The notes under the pieces were generated by a model. It was not told where the DNA came from and ran no database searches. It saw nothing but the letters and a program-made list of their open reading frames with translations. A stretch of DNA of 64,000 bases from positions 124,001-188,000 of the forward strand of contig CAVWJJ010000002.1 in the NCBI GenBank assembly GCA_963755395.1, in the 5' to 3' direction. How positions within the stretch are numbered: position 1 is the stretch's first letter; every line of letters starts with the position of its first letter. Shown here piece after piece: positions 7,035 to 14,618 of this stretch. The translations under genes were made by a program, and so were the position numbers. Origin of the DNA: DAHVFK01 sp963755395. Lineage in GTDB: Bacteria; Pseudomonadota; Gammaproteobacteria; Burkholderiales; SG8-39.

Positions 7035-7810
7035 GCTTCGAAACCATCCTGTACCAGGAGGACGGGCCGATCGGCTGGCTGACGCTGAACCGTCCCGACG
7101 ACGGCAACATGTTCACGCCGCAGATGTGCCACGAGATCCGCGACTGCATCAACGCGGTGCGGCGCGAAACGCGCACCCGGGTGCTGGTGATCACCGGCGC
7201 GGGCGACAGGTTCTTTTGCATCGGCGGCCGCAAAGAGGGCATGGAGGATACGCTGCTGTACGCAGGCGTGCTGCCGACCCTGGAGATGTACGAGTCGATC
7301 GATCGGCTGCAGAAGCCGGTCATCGCCTCGGTCAACGGTTATGCGGTGGGCGGCGGCAATGTGCTGCAGGTCGTGTGCGACCTCACGATCGCCAAGGAGA
7401 GCGCAGTGTTCCGCCAGGTCGGGCCGATGATGGGCAGCTTCGACGCCGGTTACGGCACCTGGTACCTGGAGGACCTGGTCGGCAAGAAGAAGGCGAAGGA
7501 GATGTGGATGCTCAACCCGCGCCTGTCTGCCAAGGAGGCGCTCGCGATCGGGTTGATCAACCGCGTGGTGCCGGACGACGCGCTGCGCGAGGAAACGCGC
7601 AGGATGGCGCTGGAGGTCGCCGAGCGTGGCGCGTTCGCGCTTGCCTCCATCAAGGGCGCGTTCAATGCGCGCCACGGCGGAGTGTCAGGGCTGGCGCGGG
7701 TCGCGCACGACCTGCTGCTGCGTCCCTACCTCGAGAGCGAGGAATCGCACGAGCTGGGCGACGCCTTCCGCGCCAAGAGGAAGCCCGATCCGGGCAAGTT
7801 CGGCCGCTAG
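7031..7810 (+). CDS. Crotonase-family protein similar to BadI/MenB ring-cleaving or ring-forming enzymes
   Basis: 259 aa. The oxyanion-hole segments are present: FFCIGGRKEG (about 62-71) and NGYAVGGGNVLQVVCDLTIA (about 100-119). The later motif QVGPMMGSFDAGYGTWYLE with VGKKKAKEMW is not that of plain enoyl-CoA hydratases. It matches what I recall of 2-ketocyclohexanecarboxyl-CoA hydrolase (BadI) and dihydroxynaphthoyl-CoA synthase (MenB). The usual hydratase glutamate pair is absent. With no menaquinone genes nearby, ring hydrolysis of a cyclic beta-keto acyl-CoA is the better guess. It starts with GTG overlapping the preceding short ORF and is followed 4 bases later by the ligase gene. Confidence 0.75.
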   Translation: MSFETILYQEDGPIGWLTLNRPDDGNMFTPQMCHEIRDCINAVRRETRTRVLVITGAGDRFFCIGGRKEGMEDTLLYAGVLPTLEMYESIDRLQKPVIASVNGYAVGGGNVLQVVCDLTIAKESAVFRQVGPMMGSFDAGYGTWYLEDLVGKKKAKEMWMLNPRLSAKEALAIGLINRVVPDDALREETRRMALEVAERGAFALASIKGAFNARHGGVSGLARVAHDLLLRPYLESEESHELGDAFRAKRKPDPGKFGR

Positions 7811-7814
7811 GGTC

Positions 7815-9431
7815 GTGAATACCGTTCTCACCCTGCTCAACCCGCAGGAGGCGGCGCGCCACTACGCCTCGGGCGCGTGGCGCAGCGACACGCTCTATTC
7901 GCTGCTCGCACGCCACGCGGCCGAGCGCCCGCAGGCGCCGGCGCTGCGCGATGCGCGCCTGCGCCTGTCCTGGAGCGAGCTGCTGGCCTGGGTCGACGCG
8001 ACGGCGCAGGCGCTGCACCTGGCGGGGGTCCGCCGCGGCCAGCGCGTGGCGGTATGGCTGCCCTCGCGCGCCGAGAGCGTGGTCGCGCTGCTCGCCTGCG
8101 CGCGGAACGGCTATGTCTGCAATCCTTCGCTGCACCTGAACTACACCGTAGCCGAGATCGTGCAGCTGCTCGAGCGCACGCGGTCCGCTGCGCTCGTCAC
8201 GCAGCGACAAGACGTCGTCGGAGCGGCGCAAGCGCTGCCCCACATGAAGGTCGTGTTCGGAGCGCCGGGCACGCCCTTTCCGTCGGCGGGCGCGGCCTGC
8301 GACGTTGCCCCCGTCGCCGATCCCGACAAGATCGTCTACCTCGCGTTCACCTCGGGCACCACCGGCGTGCCAAAGGGCGTGATGCACTCGGACAACACGC
8401 TGCTCGCCAACGGCCGCGCAATGGTCAAGGACTGGGGGCACGACCATTCGACCGTGCTGCTCAGCCTTTCGCCGATGAGCCACCACATCGGCACGGTCGC
8501 GGTCGAGCAGATGCTGGCCGCGGGCTTCGAGCTGGTGGTCAACGACCCGCCGGCGGGCATGAAGCCGCTCGACTGGGCGCTCAAATGCGGCGCGACCTAC
8601 ATCATGGGCGTGCCGACGCACGCCATCGACATCCTGGCCGAGGTCAAGCGCCGCGGCCTGGCCAGGCTTGGCGCCGTGCGCCTGTTCTACATGGCCGGCT
8701 CGCCGATCCCGCGCGAAGTGGCGCAGCGCTTCCTCGGCATGGGCGTCACGCCACAGAACATTTACGGCATGACCGAGAACGGCTCGCACCAGTACACGCT
8801 GCCGAGCGACGACGCACAGACCATCGTCGAGACCTGCGGCCGCGCCTGTCACGGCTACGAAACGCGCATCTTCGCGCAGGACAATCCCGATCTCGAGCTG
8901 CCTGCCGGCACGGTGGGCGAGATCGGAACCCGCGGCGCATTGCTGATGCTCGGCTACTTCGACAACCAGGCCACCACCGAAGACTCGTTCAACCGGGACG
9001 GTTGGTTCCTGTCCGGCGACCTTGGCGTGCTCGACGAGCGCGGTTGCCTGCGCATCGTAGGCAGGAAGAAGGACCTCATCATCCGCGGCGGTCACAACAT
9101 CCACCCGGCCCGGATCGAGGATCTGGCGCACAGGCACCCCGCGGTGCACAAGGCCGCCGCCTTCGGCGTGCCCGACGCGCGCCTGGGCGAAAAGGCCTGC
9201 CTTGCGGTCATCTGCCGCGAGGGCGAGCGCGTCTCCGGCGAGGCGCTGCTCGATCACCTGCACGCCGTCGGCTTGTCGAAATACGACATGCCGGAGTATT
9301 TCCTGGCCGCGGACGCCTTTCCGCTCACCGCAAGCGGCAAGATCCTCAAGCGCGAGCTGCAGGAGTGGGCGAGAAGCGGACGCATCGCGCTGCAGCCGGT
9401 GCGCTGGAGCGAACCCGTGAAGGAGAAATGA
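7815..9431 (+). CDS. AMP-forming acyl-CoA ligase (cyclohexanecarboxylate-CoA-ligase-like)
   Basis: 538 aa from GTG 7815, 4 bases after the previous stop. ANL-superfamily motifs are clear: P-loop FTSGTTGVPKGVMHSD (A3), IYGMTENGSHQYT (A5), YFDNQATTEDSF then DGWFLSGDLGVLD (A7), GRKKDLIIRGGHNIHPARIE (A8) and the catalytic lysine in TASGKILKREL (A10). It activates a carboxylic acid to its CoA thioester in the cytoplasm, the entry step of the operon. The A8 motif RGGHNIHPARIE is of the medium-chain or alicyclic acid type. Substrate identity is inferred. Confidence 0.85.
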   Translation: MNTVLTLLNPQEAARHYASGAWRSDTLYSLLARHAAERPQAPALRDARLRLSWSELLAWVDATAQALHLAGVRRGQRVAVWLPSRAESVVALLACARNGYVCNPSLHLNYTVAEIVQLLERTRSAALVTQRQDVVGAAQALPHMKVVFGAPGTPFPSAGAACDVAPVADPDKIVYLAFTSGTTGVPKGVMHSDNTLLANGRAMVKDWGHDHSTVLLSLSPMSHHIGTVAVEQMLAAGFELVVNDPPAGMKPLDWALKCGATYIMGVPTHAIDILAEVKRRGLARLGAVRLFYMAGSPIPREVAQRFLGMGVTPQNIYGMTENGSHQYTLPSDDAQTIVETCGRACHGYETRIFAQDNPDLELPAGTVGEIGTRGALLMLGYFDNQATTEDSFNRDGWFLSGDLGVLDERGCLRIVGRKKDLIIRGGHNIHPARIEDLAHRHPAVHKAAAFGVPDARLGEKACLAVICREGERVSGEALLDHLHAVGLSKYDMPEYFLAADAFPLTASGKILKRELQEWARSGRIALQPVRWSEPVKEK

Positions 9432-9432
9432 A

Positions 9433-10200
9433 ATGGCTATCGAACTGTCGCGCGTGGAGGAATTCGCGCTCATCCGCCTCAACCGCCCGCAGGCGCTGAA
9501 CGCGCTTTCGTTCGGCCTGGTCGAGGATCTGTCGCGTGCGGTCGACGAGGTCGCGGCGAGCGACGCCCGCGCGCTGCTGGTCACAGGCGCCGGGGACAAG
9601 GCGTTCTGCGCCGGGGCCGATATCGCCGAGCTCGCCGGCCGGACGCTGGCGCAGACCAAGCGCGGCGCCGAGTTCGGCCAGGCGACGATGGAAAAGATCA
9701 CGCGCTTGCCGATGCCCTCGGTGGCGATCGTCAACGGCTATGCCTTCGGCGGCGGCCTGGAACTCGCGCTCGCCTGCACCTTCCGCTTGGTCACGCCCAA
9801 CGCGAAGCTCGGGCTGCCCGAGATCAAGCTCGGCCTTATCCCCGGCTACGGCGGCACCCAGCGCCTGCCGCGCGCGGTGGGCGAGGCGCGCGCGCTGGAG
9901 ATGATCCTCAGCGCCAAGGCGGTGGACGCGCAGACGGCGGTCGCCTGGGGGCTCGCGAACCGGGTCGTCGACGGCGATGCGCTCGCGGCGGGCATCGCCT
10001 TTGCGCGCGAGTTCTCCCGCTTCAGCCTGCCGGCGCTCGGCTTCGCGCGCGAGGCCGTGCAGCGTGCGCTCGACACGCCGGTGCACGAGGGCCTCAGAAT
10101 CGAGGCCGATTTGTCGACGCTCGCCTTTCAGACCGAGGATGCGCGCGAAGGGATGGATGCGTTCATGAACAAGCGCAAACCCGCTTTCAGGGACCGCTGA
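9433..10200 (+). CDS. Enoyl-CoA hydratase (crotonase family)
   Basis: 255 aa, preceded by GAAGGAG 7 bases from the ATG. Oxyanion-hole motifs are AFCAGADIAEL (about 57-67) and NGYAFGGGLELALAC (about 97-111). Both catalytic glutamates of true hydratases are present, in GLPEIKLGLIPGYGGTQRLP and in ARALEMIL. It should hydrate a 2-enoyl-CoA to the 3-hydroxyacyl-CoA between the ligase and dehydrogenase steps. It lies 1 base from the ligase stop and 1 base from the SDR start. Confidence 0.88.
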   Translation: MAIELSRVEEFALIRLNRPQALNALSFGLVEDLSRAVDEVAASDARALLVTGAGDKAFCAGADIAELAGRTLAQTKRGAEFGQATMEKITRLPMPSVAIVNGYAFGGGLELALACTFRLVTPNAKLGLPEIKLGLIPGYGGTQRLPRAVGEARALEMILSAKAVDAQTAVAWGLANRVVDGDALAAGIAFAREFSRFSLPALGFAREAVQRALDTPVHEGLRIEADLSTLAFQTEDAREGMDAFMNKRKPAFRDR

Positions 10201-10201
10201 G

Positions 10202-10909
10202 ATGGCGAAGGTGATCGCGGTCACCGGCGCGAGCCGCGGCATCGGCACGGCGATCGCCGCCGAGCTGGTGCGCCGCGGCTTCACGGTGGGCTCTCTTACA
10301 CGGAAAGGAATCGGCATCGACGGAACCCTCCCCATCGCCTGTGACGTCAATGACGAAGATTCCCTCAAGCAAGCCTTCAAGACCCTCGCGGACAAGGCGG
10401 GGCGCATCGACGGCCTGGTGAACAACGCCGGCGTTCACCTCTACGGCAAATCAGCCGCGCTCGAGACCGCGCGCTACGAGGAGGTGATGGACACCAACGC
10501 GCGCTCGGTGTTCCTGTGCTGCCGCGAGGCGTATCCGTATCTCGTGCGCGCCGGCGGCACGATCGTCAACATCGGCTCGTTCTTCGACAAGCTGGGCGTG
10601 AAGCAGAACCTCGCCTACTGCGCGTCCAAGGCCGCGGTGGGCGCGATCACCCGCTGCCTCGCGGTCGAATGGGCGCCGAAGAAGATCCGGGTGCTCGACG
10701 TCGCGCCCGGCTACATCGAGACCGAGCTCAACGCCGAGGCGATGAAGAAGGGGGCGTTGCGCGCCTTCCTCGAGGCGCGCGTGCCGACCGGCGGCCCGGG
10801 CGGGGCCAAGGACGTGGCGCGGCTGGTGGCGGCGCTGTTCTCGGAGGAAATCCCCTTCTTCACCGGCGAGACGATCTACCTCGACGGCGGCCAGGGGATG
10901 GCGCACTGA
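10202..10909 (+). CDS. Short-chain dehydrogenase/reductase (SDR)
   Basis: 235 aa, classical SDR. The cofactor motif is TGASRGIG (residues 8-15), the structural motif NNAG is near 77, the catalytic Ser is in NIGSFF, and the Tyr-Lys pair is in YCASK (about 140). It ends with a Rossmann SDR tail (TGETIYLDGGQG). In this operon it probably oxidises the hydroxyacyl-CoA made by the hydratase, equivalent to the BadH step. NAD versus NADP preference is not clear from the sequence. Confidence 0.85.
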   Translation: MAKVIAVTGASRGIGTAIAAELVRRGFTVGSLTRKGIGIDGTLPIACDVNDEDSLKQAFKTLADKAGRIDGLVNNAGVHLYGKSAALETARYEEVMDTNARSVFLCCREAYPYLVRAGGTIVNIGSFFDKLGVKQNLAYCASKAAVGAITRCLAVEWAPKKIRVLDVAPGYIETELNAEAMKKGALRAFLEARVPTGGPGGAKDVARLVAALFSEEIPFFTGETIYLDGGQGMAH

Positions 10910-10913
10910 GCCG

Positions 10914-11900
10914 ATGCGCGCGGTCGTTGTCCGCGAGCACGGCCCGTTCGGCTCCCCGCGCCTGGAGACGGTTCCCGATCCCGTGCCCGGGCGCGGCGAG
11001 GTAGTGATCGACGCGCGCGCGATCGGGGTCAATTACCCCGATATGCTCGTGATCGAAGGCAAGTATCAGTTCCTGCCGCCGCGTCCGTTCAGCCCCGGCA
11101 AGGAGGTGGCCGGCGTGGTGAGCGCGGTCGGTCCCGGGGTGACCCGCTTCAAGCCGGGCCAGCGCGTCATGGCGCAGCGCGAGTACGGCACCTACGCCGA
11201 GCGGACCCTTGCTCCCGAGGCGACCTGCTATCGCCTGCCCGACGCGCTGGGCTTCGAGCAGGGCGCGGCGCTCGGGCTCGCCTACCAGACCTCGCACTTC
11301 GCGCTGGTCGAGCGCGCGGCCTGCCGCAAGGGCGAAGCGGTGCTGGTGACGGGCGCTTCAGGCGGGGTCGGGCTGGCCGGGGTCGAGCTCGCCAAGGCCC
11401 TCGGCGCGAGCGTGATCGCGGGCGTCACCAGCGCCGAAAAGGGCGAGCTTGCCAGGCGCCACGGCGCGGACCACGTGATCGACCTCGCGGCGCCCGACCT
11501 GCGCAACAGTCTGCGCGAGCAGGTCTACGCCGCGCTCGGCAGGCGAGGCGTGGACATCGTGCTCGAGAACGTCGGCGGTGAAGTGTTCGACGCCGCGCTG
11601 CGCGCGCTCGCTTGGCGCGGGCGCATGGTGGTGGTCGGCTTCGCCTCGATGCAGCTGCCGCAGATCCAGGCCAACTACCTGCTGCTGAAGAACATCTCGG
11701 CCGCTGGCCTGCAGTGGAGCGATTACCGCGAGCGCGAGCCGGCGTGGGTGCAGCGCGTGCAGGCCGAGCTCTACGCCTTGTGGGCCGAGGGCAAGCTCAA
11801 GCCCTACGTCAGCGAGCGCTACCCGCTCGCGCGCTTCGCCGCCGCGCTCGCGCGCTTCGCCGAGCGCAAGGTGCAGGGCAAGATGGTGCTGCTGCCCTAG
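10914..11900 (+). CDS. Quinone oxidoreductase-like MDR enzyme (zinc-less)
   Basis: 328 aa, medium-chain dehydrogenase/reductase fold. The N-terminal GroES-like domain contains GVNYPDMLVIEGKYQ and PFSPGKEVAGVV. The nucleotide-binding Rossmann motif is VTGASGGVGLAGVELAKALG (about residues 145-164). Zinc-ligand cysteines of alcohol dehydrogenases are missing, as in NADPH:quinone oxidoreductases and enoyl reductases. It is the last gene of the CoA operon and could act as a 2-enoyl-CoA or quinone reductase; no acyl-CoA dehydrogenase is encoded here. It converges on the APC permease gene with a 4-base overlap. Confidence 0.85.
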   Translation: MRAVVVREHGPFGSPRLETVPDPVPGRGEVVIDARAIGVNYPDMLVIEGKYQFLPPRPFSPGKEVAGVVSAVGPGVTRFKPGQRVMAQREYGTYAERTLAPEATCYRLPDALGFEQGAALGLAYQTSHFALVERAACRKGEAVLVTGASGGVGLAGVELAKALGASVIAGVTSAEKGELARRHGADHVIDLAAPDLRNSLREQVYAALGRRGVDIVLENVGGEVFDAALRALAWRGRMVVVGFASMQLPQIQANYLLLKNISAAGLQWSDYREREPAWVQRVQAELYALWAEGKLKPYVSERYPLARFAAALARFAERKVQGKMVLLP

Positions 11901-13864
11901 ACCTCCATTTTCATCGGCAGGATCACCATCTGCAGCCCGGCGGCGTGCAGCCGCTCCTGCAGCACCAGAGCGGCCTGGTTGTGCAGCAGGCTGACGAACC
12001 AGTTCTCCTTCTCGAAGATCAGCTTCGAGGTGAAGAAGATGCTGTTGGGGAAGTCGGCGCGCACCTGGGCTGCGAGCTCGGCGAAGCCGTCGATCGGATC
12101 GGTACCGAAGGACAGGTAGGATTTCGCCGCCAGCCCGTTCGAGTGGCAGAAATTGACGAAGAACCTGAGCGCAACGTTGGCCTCGGTCTTCATCGCTTCC
12201 ATGTCCTCGGCGCCGCCGTAGCTGCGCGCATCGACCGTACGCGAGTTGATGAACACGAAATTGCGGAAATGCCCCGGGAACATGCGCTGCACCCAGAGCA
12301 GCGCGTGCAGCCCGCCGCCGCGCGACGAGCCGACCAGGAACACCGCGGTCGGCGCCTCCGGCACCAGCGGCGGGGGCTCGGCGACCGAGCCGAAAGGCAC
12401 TCCTTCGAACTGCTCGTCGATGCGGCGCAGCGCCGTCTTGGTCCACTCGTAGTGCCGCCGCACCGCGACGCACAGCGCCACGATCGCGCCGATGATCGCG
12501 AACGCCACCCAGCCGCCCTCGTCGAAGCGCTCCACCGCCAGCAAGCTCAGGATTCCGGCGCATACGACGAAGCCGAGCAGCGACAGCAGCAGCCGGCCGA
12601 GCCGGGCCTCGCTTCCGCGCCTGCGGAACCAGTAGGTCACCAGCCCCAGCAGCGAGACCGAGAAGGTGAGGAAAACGCTGATCGAATACAGCACCACCAG
12701 CAGTGTCACGCTGCCGGCGGTCCACCACAGGATCGCGAATGCGGCCAGCCCCATCACGACGATGCCGTTCTCGGTCACCAGGCGGGTCGACAGGTAGCGG
12801 AACTTGTGCGGCACCCACGAGTCGGCGGCCATGTTCGACAGCACTGCGGGGCCGCCCAAGAATCCGGTGTTGGCCGCCACGAATAGCAGCCCGGCCTCAA
12901 GGCCGAGCACCACCAGAAGGGCCCACTGGTTCGCCGCCGGTGTGTCGAACCCCATTTGATGCAGCACGGCGCCGAACGCGATCGCGTTGTAGGTGCGCCC
13001 CTCGACCGGCGTCACGTCCCACAGCAGGTAGACCAGGATGATGCCGCCGGCGGTGAACGCGAGCGATAGCGCCATGTAGAGCATGGTCAGCTTGCCGGTG
13101 TGCTCGCGCGGCTCGGCCAGCACATTGACGTTATTCGATACTGCCTCCAGCCCGGTATAGGTGCCGCCGCCCTGCGCGTAAGCGAGCAGCAGGAAGGCCG
13201 CCATCGGCGCCCAGCCGATCGCGTTGCCGAGCGCGCGCGTGTCGGCCGCCATCTGCGGGATCAGGCGGCTGAACTCTCCCGCGTGCGCCAGGATCCCATA
13301 GGCGATCAGGACCGCGTGCGTTGCGATGAAGCCGAGGAAGATCGGCAGCAGCACCTTGATCGCCTCTTTCATGCCGCGCAGGTTGAGCAGCATCAGTGCG
13401 ACGACGATCGCGAGGCCGGTGGCGAGCTTGTACTCGTGCATGGCGACCGGCAGCAGCGAGAACAGCGCGTCCACCCCGGCCGCGACCGAAATTGCGATCG
13501 TCAGCACGTAGTCCACCAGCAGCGCCGCGCCCGTGACCACGCCGGCCGTGGGGCCGAGCAGGCGCGTCGCGACGCGGTAGCCGCCGCCGCCGGTCGGGAA
13601 CAGTTCGATCACCTGGTTGTAGGCGAGCGCGATGATGAACACAGTGACCACGGTGGCGAGCGCCAGATATGGGCCGAGGTGAGTGTGACTGCCAAGGGCG
13701 CGAAACGCCTCCTCGGGGCCATAACACGACGACGAGATGCCGTCGGCCCCCAGACCGACCCAGGCGAAGAACGCGACCAGCGCGATGCTGTGCCGGGTCT
13801 TTTTCGACAGGGGGTCGAGCGGCGCCCCGAATACGGCATGGCGCAGACCCTGGAACAGGCTCAA
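11897..13864 (-). CDS. APC-superfamily permease with C-terminal cytoplasmic domain
   Basis: 655 aa if it starts at TTG 13864, which overlaps the stop of the upstream TPR gene (TTGA). No ATG lies near the conserved N-terminus FGAPLDPLSKKTRHSIALVA. About 12 membrane helices follow, with FFAWVGLGADGISSSCYGPE in TM1 and FPTGGGGYRVATRLLGPTAG in TM2. The last roughly 150 residues are soluble, with VFLVGSSRGGGLHALLWVQR resembling a nucleotide-binding-like fold. It is probably a secondary transporter for an amino acid, amine or potassium-like cation. Substrate is unknown. Confidence 0.8.
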   Translation of the reverse strand: MSLFQGLRHAVFGAPLDPLSKKTRHSIALVAFFAWVGLGADGISSSCYGPEEAFRALGSHTHLGPYLALATVVTVFIIALAYNQVIELFPTGGGGYRVATRLLGPTAGVVTGAALLVDYVLTIAISVAAGVDALFSLLPVAMHEYKLATGLAIVVALMLLNLRGMKEAIKVLLPIFLGFIATHAVLIAYGILAHAGEFSRLIPQMAADTRALGNAIGWAPMAAFLLLAYAQGGGTYTGLEAVSNNVNVLAEPREHTGKLTMLYMALSLAFTAGGIILVYLLWDVTPVEGRTYNAIAFGAVLHQMGFDTPAANQWALLVVLGLEAGLLFVAANTGFLGGPAVLSNMAADSWVPHKFRYLSTRLVTENGIVVMGLAAFAILWWTAGSVTLLVVLYSISVFLTFSVSLLGLVTYWFRRRGSEARLGRLLLSLLGFVVCAGILSLLAVERFDEGGWVAFAIIGAIVALCVAVRRHYEWTKTALRRIDEQFEGVPFGSVAEPPPLVPEAPTAVFLVGSSRGGGLHALLWVQRMFPGHFRNFVFINSRTVDARSYGGAEDMEAMKTEANVALRFFVNFCHSNGLAAKSYLSFGTDPIDGFAELAAQVRADFPNSIFFTSKLIFEKENWFVSLLHNQAALVLQERLHAAGLQMVILPMKMEV

Positions 13865-14190
13865 CCTCCGAGGCTCCGTTCCAGGCGCCGGGCGAAGACG
13901 GACATTTCCTTTTCCGCCTGCTTGTCGCCTTTCGCGTGCGCCGCGTCGATGCCACGGCGATACGCGTCGAGCGCGTCCGCCGCGCGCCCGCCGTCCGCCA
14001 GCGCCTTGCCGAGTGCCTTCCACGCCGCCGAGTAGCCGGGGTCGCGCGTTACCGCCTCGCGCAGATGCTCGGCCGCATGCGCGTGCTCGCCCGCCTTGAG
14101 GTATTCGGCGCCGAGCGAATAGCGCAGCAGCGCGCCGTCGCGCGGCGTGCCAAGCATCTTCTCCAGGTTCGTAATCAGCGGCGAGGGCAT
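13861..14190 (-). CDS. Small tetratricopeptide-repeat protein
   Basis: 109 aa. Two TPR units are visible (ALLRYSLGAEYLKAGEHAHA and, about 34 residues later, SAAWKALGKALADGGRAADA), with a charged C-terminal helix. There is no signal peptide, so it is cytoplasmic. Its stop overlaps the TTG start of the permease, so the two are translationally coupled. It may act as a partner of the permease's cytoplasmic domain. The exact role is unknown. Confidence 0.75.
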   Translation of the reverse strand: MPSPLITNLEKMLGTPRDGALLRYSLGAEYLKAGEHAHAAEHLREAVTRDPGYSAAWKALGKALADGGRAADALDAYRRGIDAAHAKGDKQAEKEMSVFARRLERSLGG

Positions 14191-14240
14191 TTCGGCTAAG
14201 ATGGCTGGACTGCCACGGCGATTTTACTCTCGGGCCGACG

Positions 14241-14618
14241 ATGAAGACCGTAATCCAGTGTCAGGACGCCCCGGCGGCGATCGGCACCTACTCGCAGGCG
14301 GTGCGGGCCGGGGACGCCGTCTACCTTTCCGGGCAGATCGGGCTCGATCCCGCGACCATGCAGCTGGTCGAGGGCATCGATGCGCAGATCGAGCGCGTTT
14401 TCCGCAACCTTGCGGCGGTCGCGGCTGCGGCGGGCCTTGGGCTGGAGCACGCGGTGCGCGTGACGGTCTACCTCACCGATCTCGGGCATTTCGGCAAAGT
14501 GAACGAGATCATGGCGCGTCACCTGAAAGAGCCTTACCCGGCGCGCGCCGCGGTCGGCGTGGCCAGCCTGCCGCGCGGCGCCCTGGTCGAGATCGACGCC
14601 ATTCTGCACGCGGGGTGA
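14241..14618 (+). CDS. ridA: RidA/YjgF-family enamine/imine deaminase
   Basis: 125 aa, standard length. Family motifs are AIGTYSQAV near residue 13, VYLSGQIGLDP, VRVTVYLTDLGHFGKVNEI, and YPARAAVGVASLPRGALVEI carrying the conserved arginine that binds the substrate carboxylate. It hydrolyses reactive 2-aminoacrylate and other enamines and forms trimers in the cytoplasm. Its TGA overlaps the GTG start of recG (GTGA), so the two are co-translated, an arrangement I associate with betaproteobacteria. Confidence 0.92.
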   Translation: MKTVIQCQDAPAAIGTYSQAVRAGDAVYLSGQIGLDPATMQLVEGIDAQIERVFRNLAAVAAAAGLGLEHAVRVTVYLTDLGHFGKVNEIMARHLKEPYPARAAVGVASLPRGALVEIDAILHAG

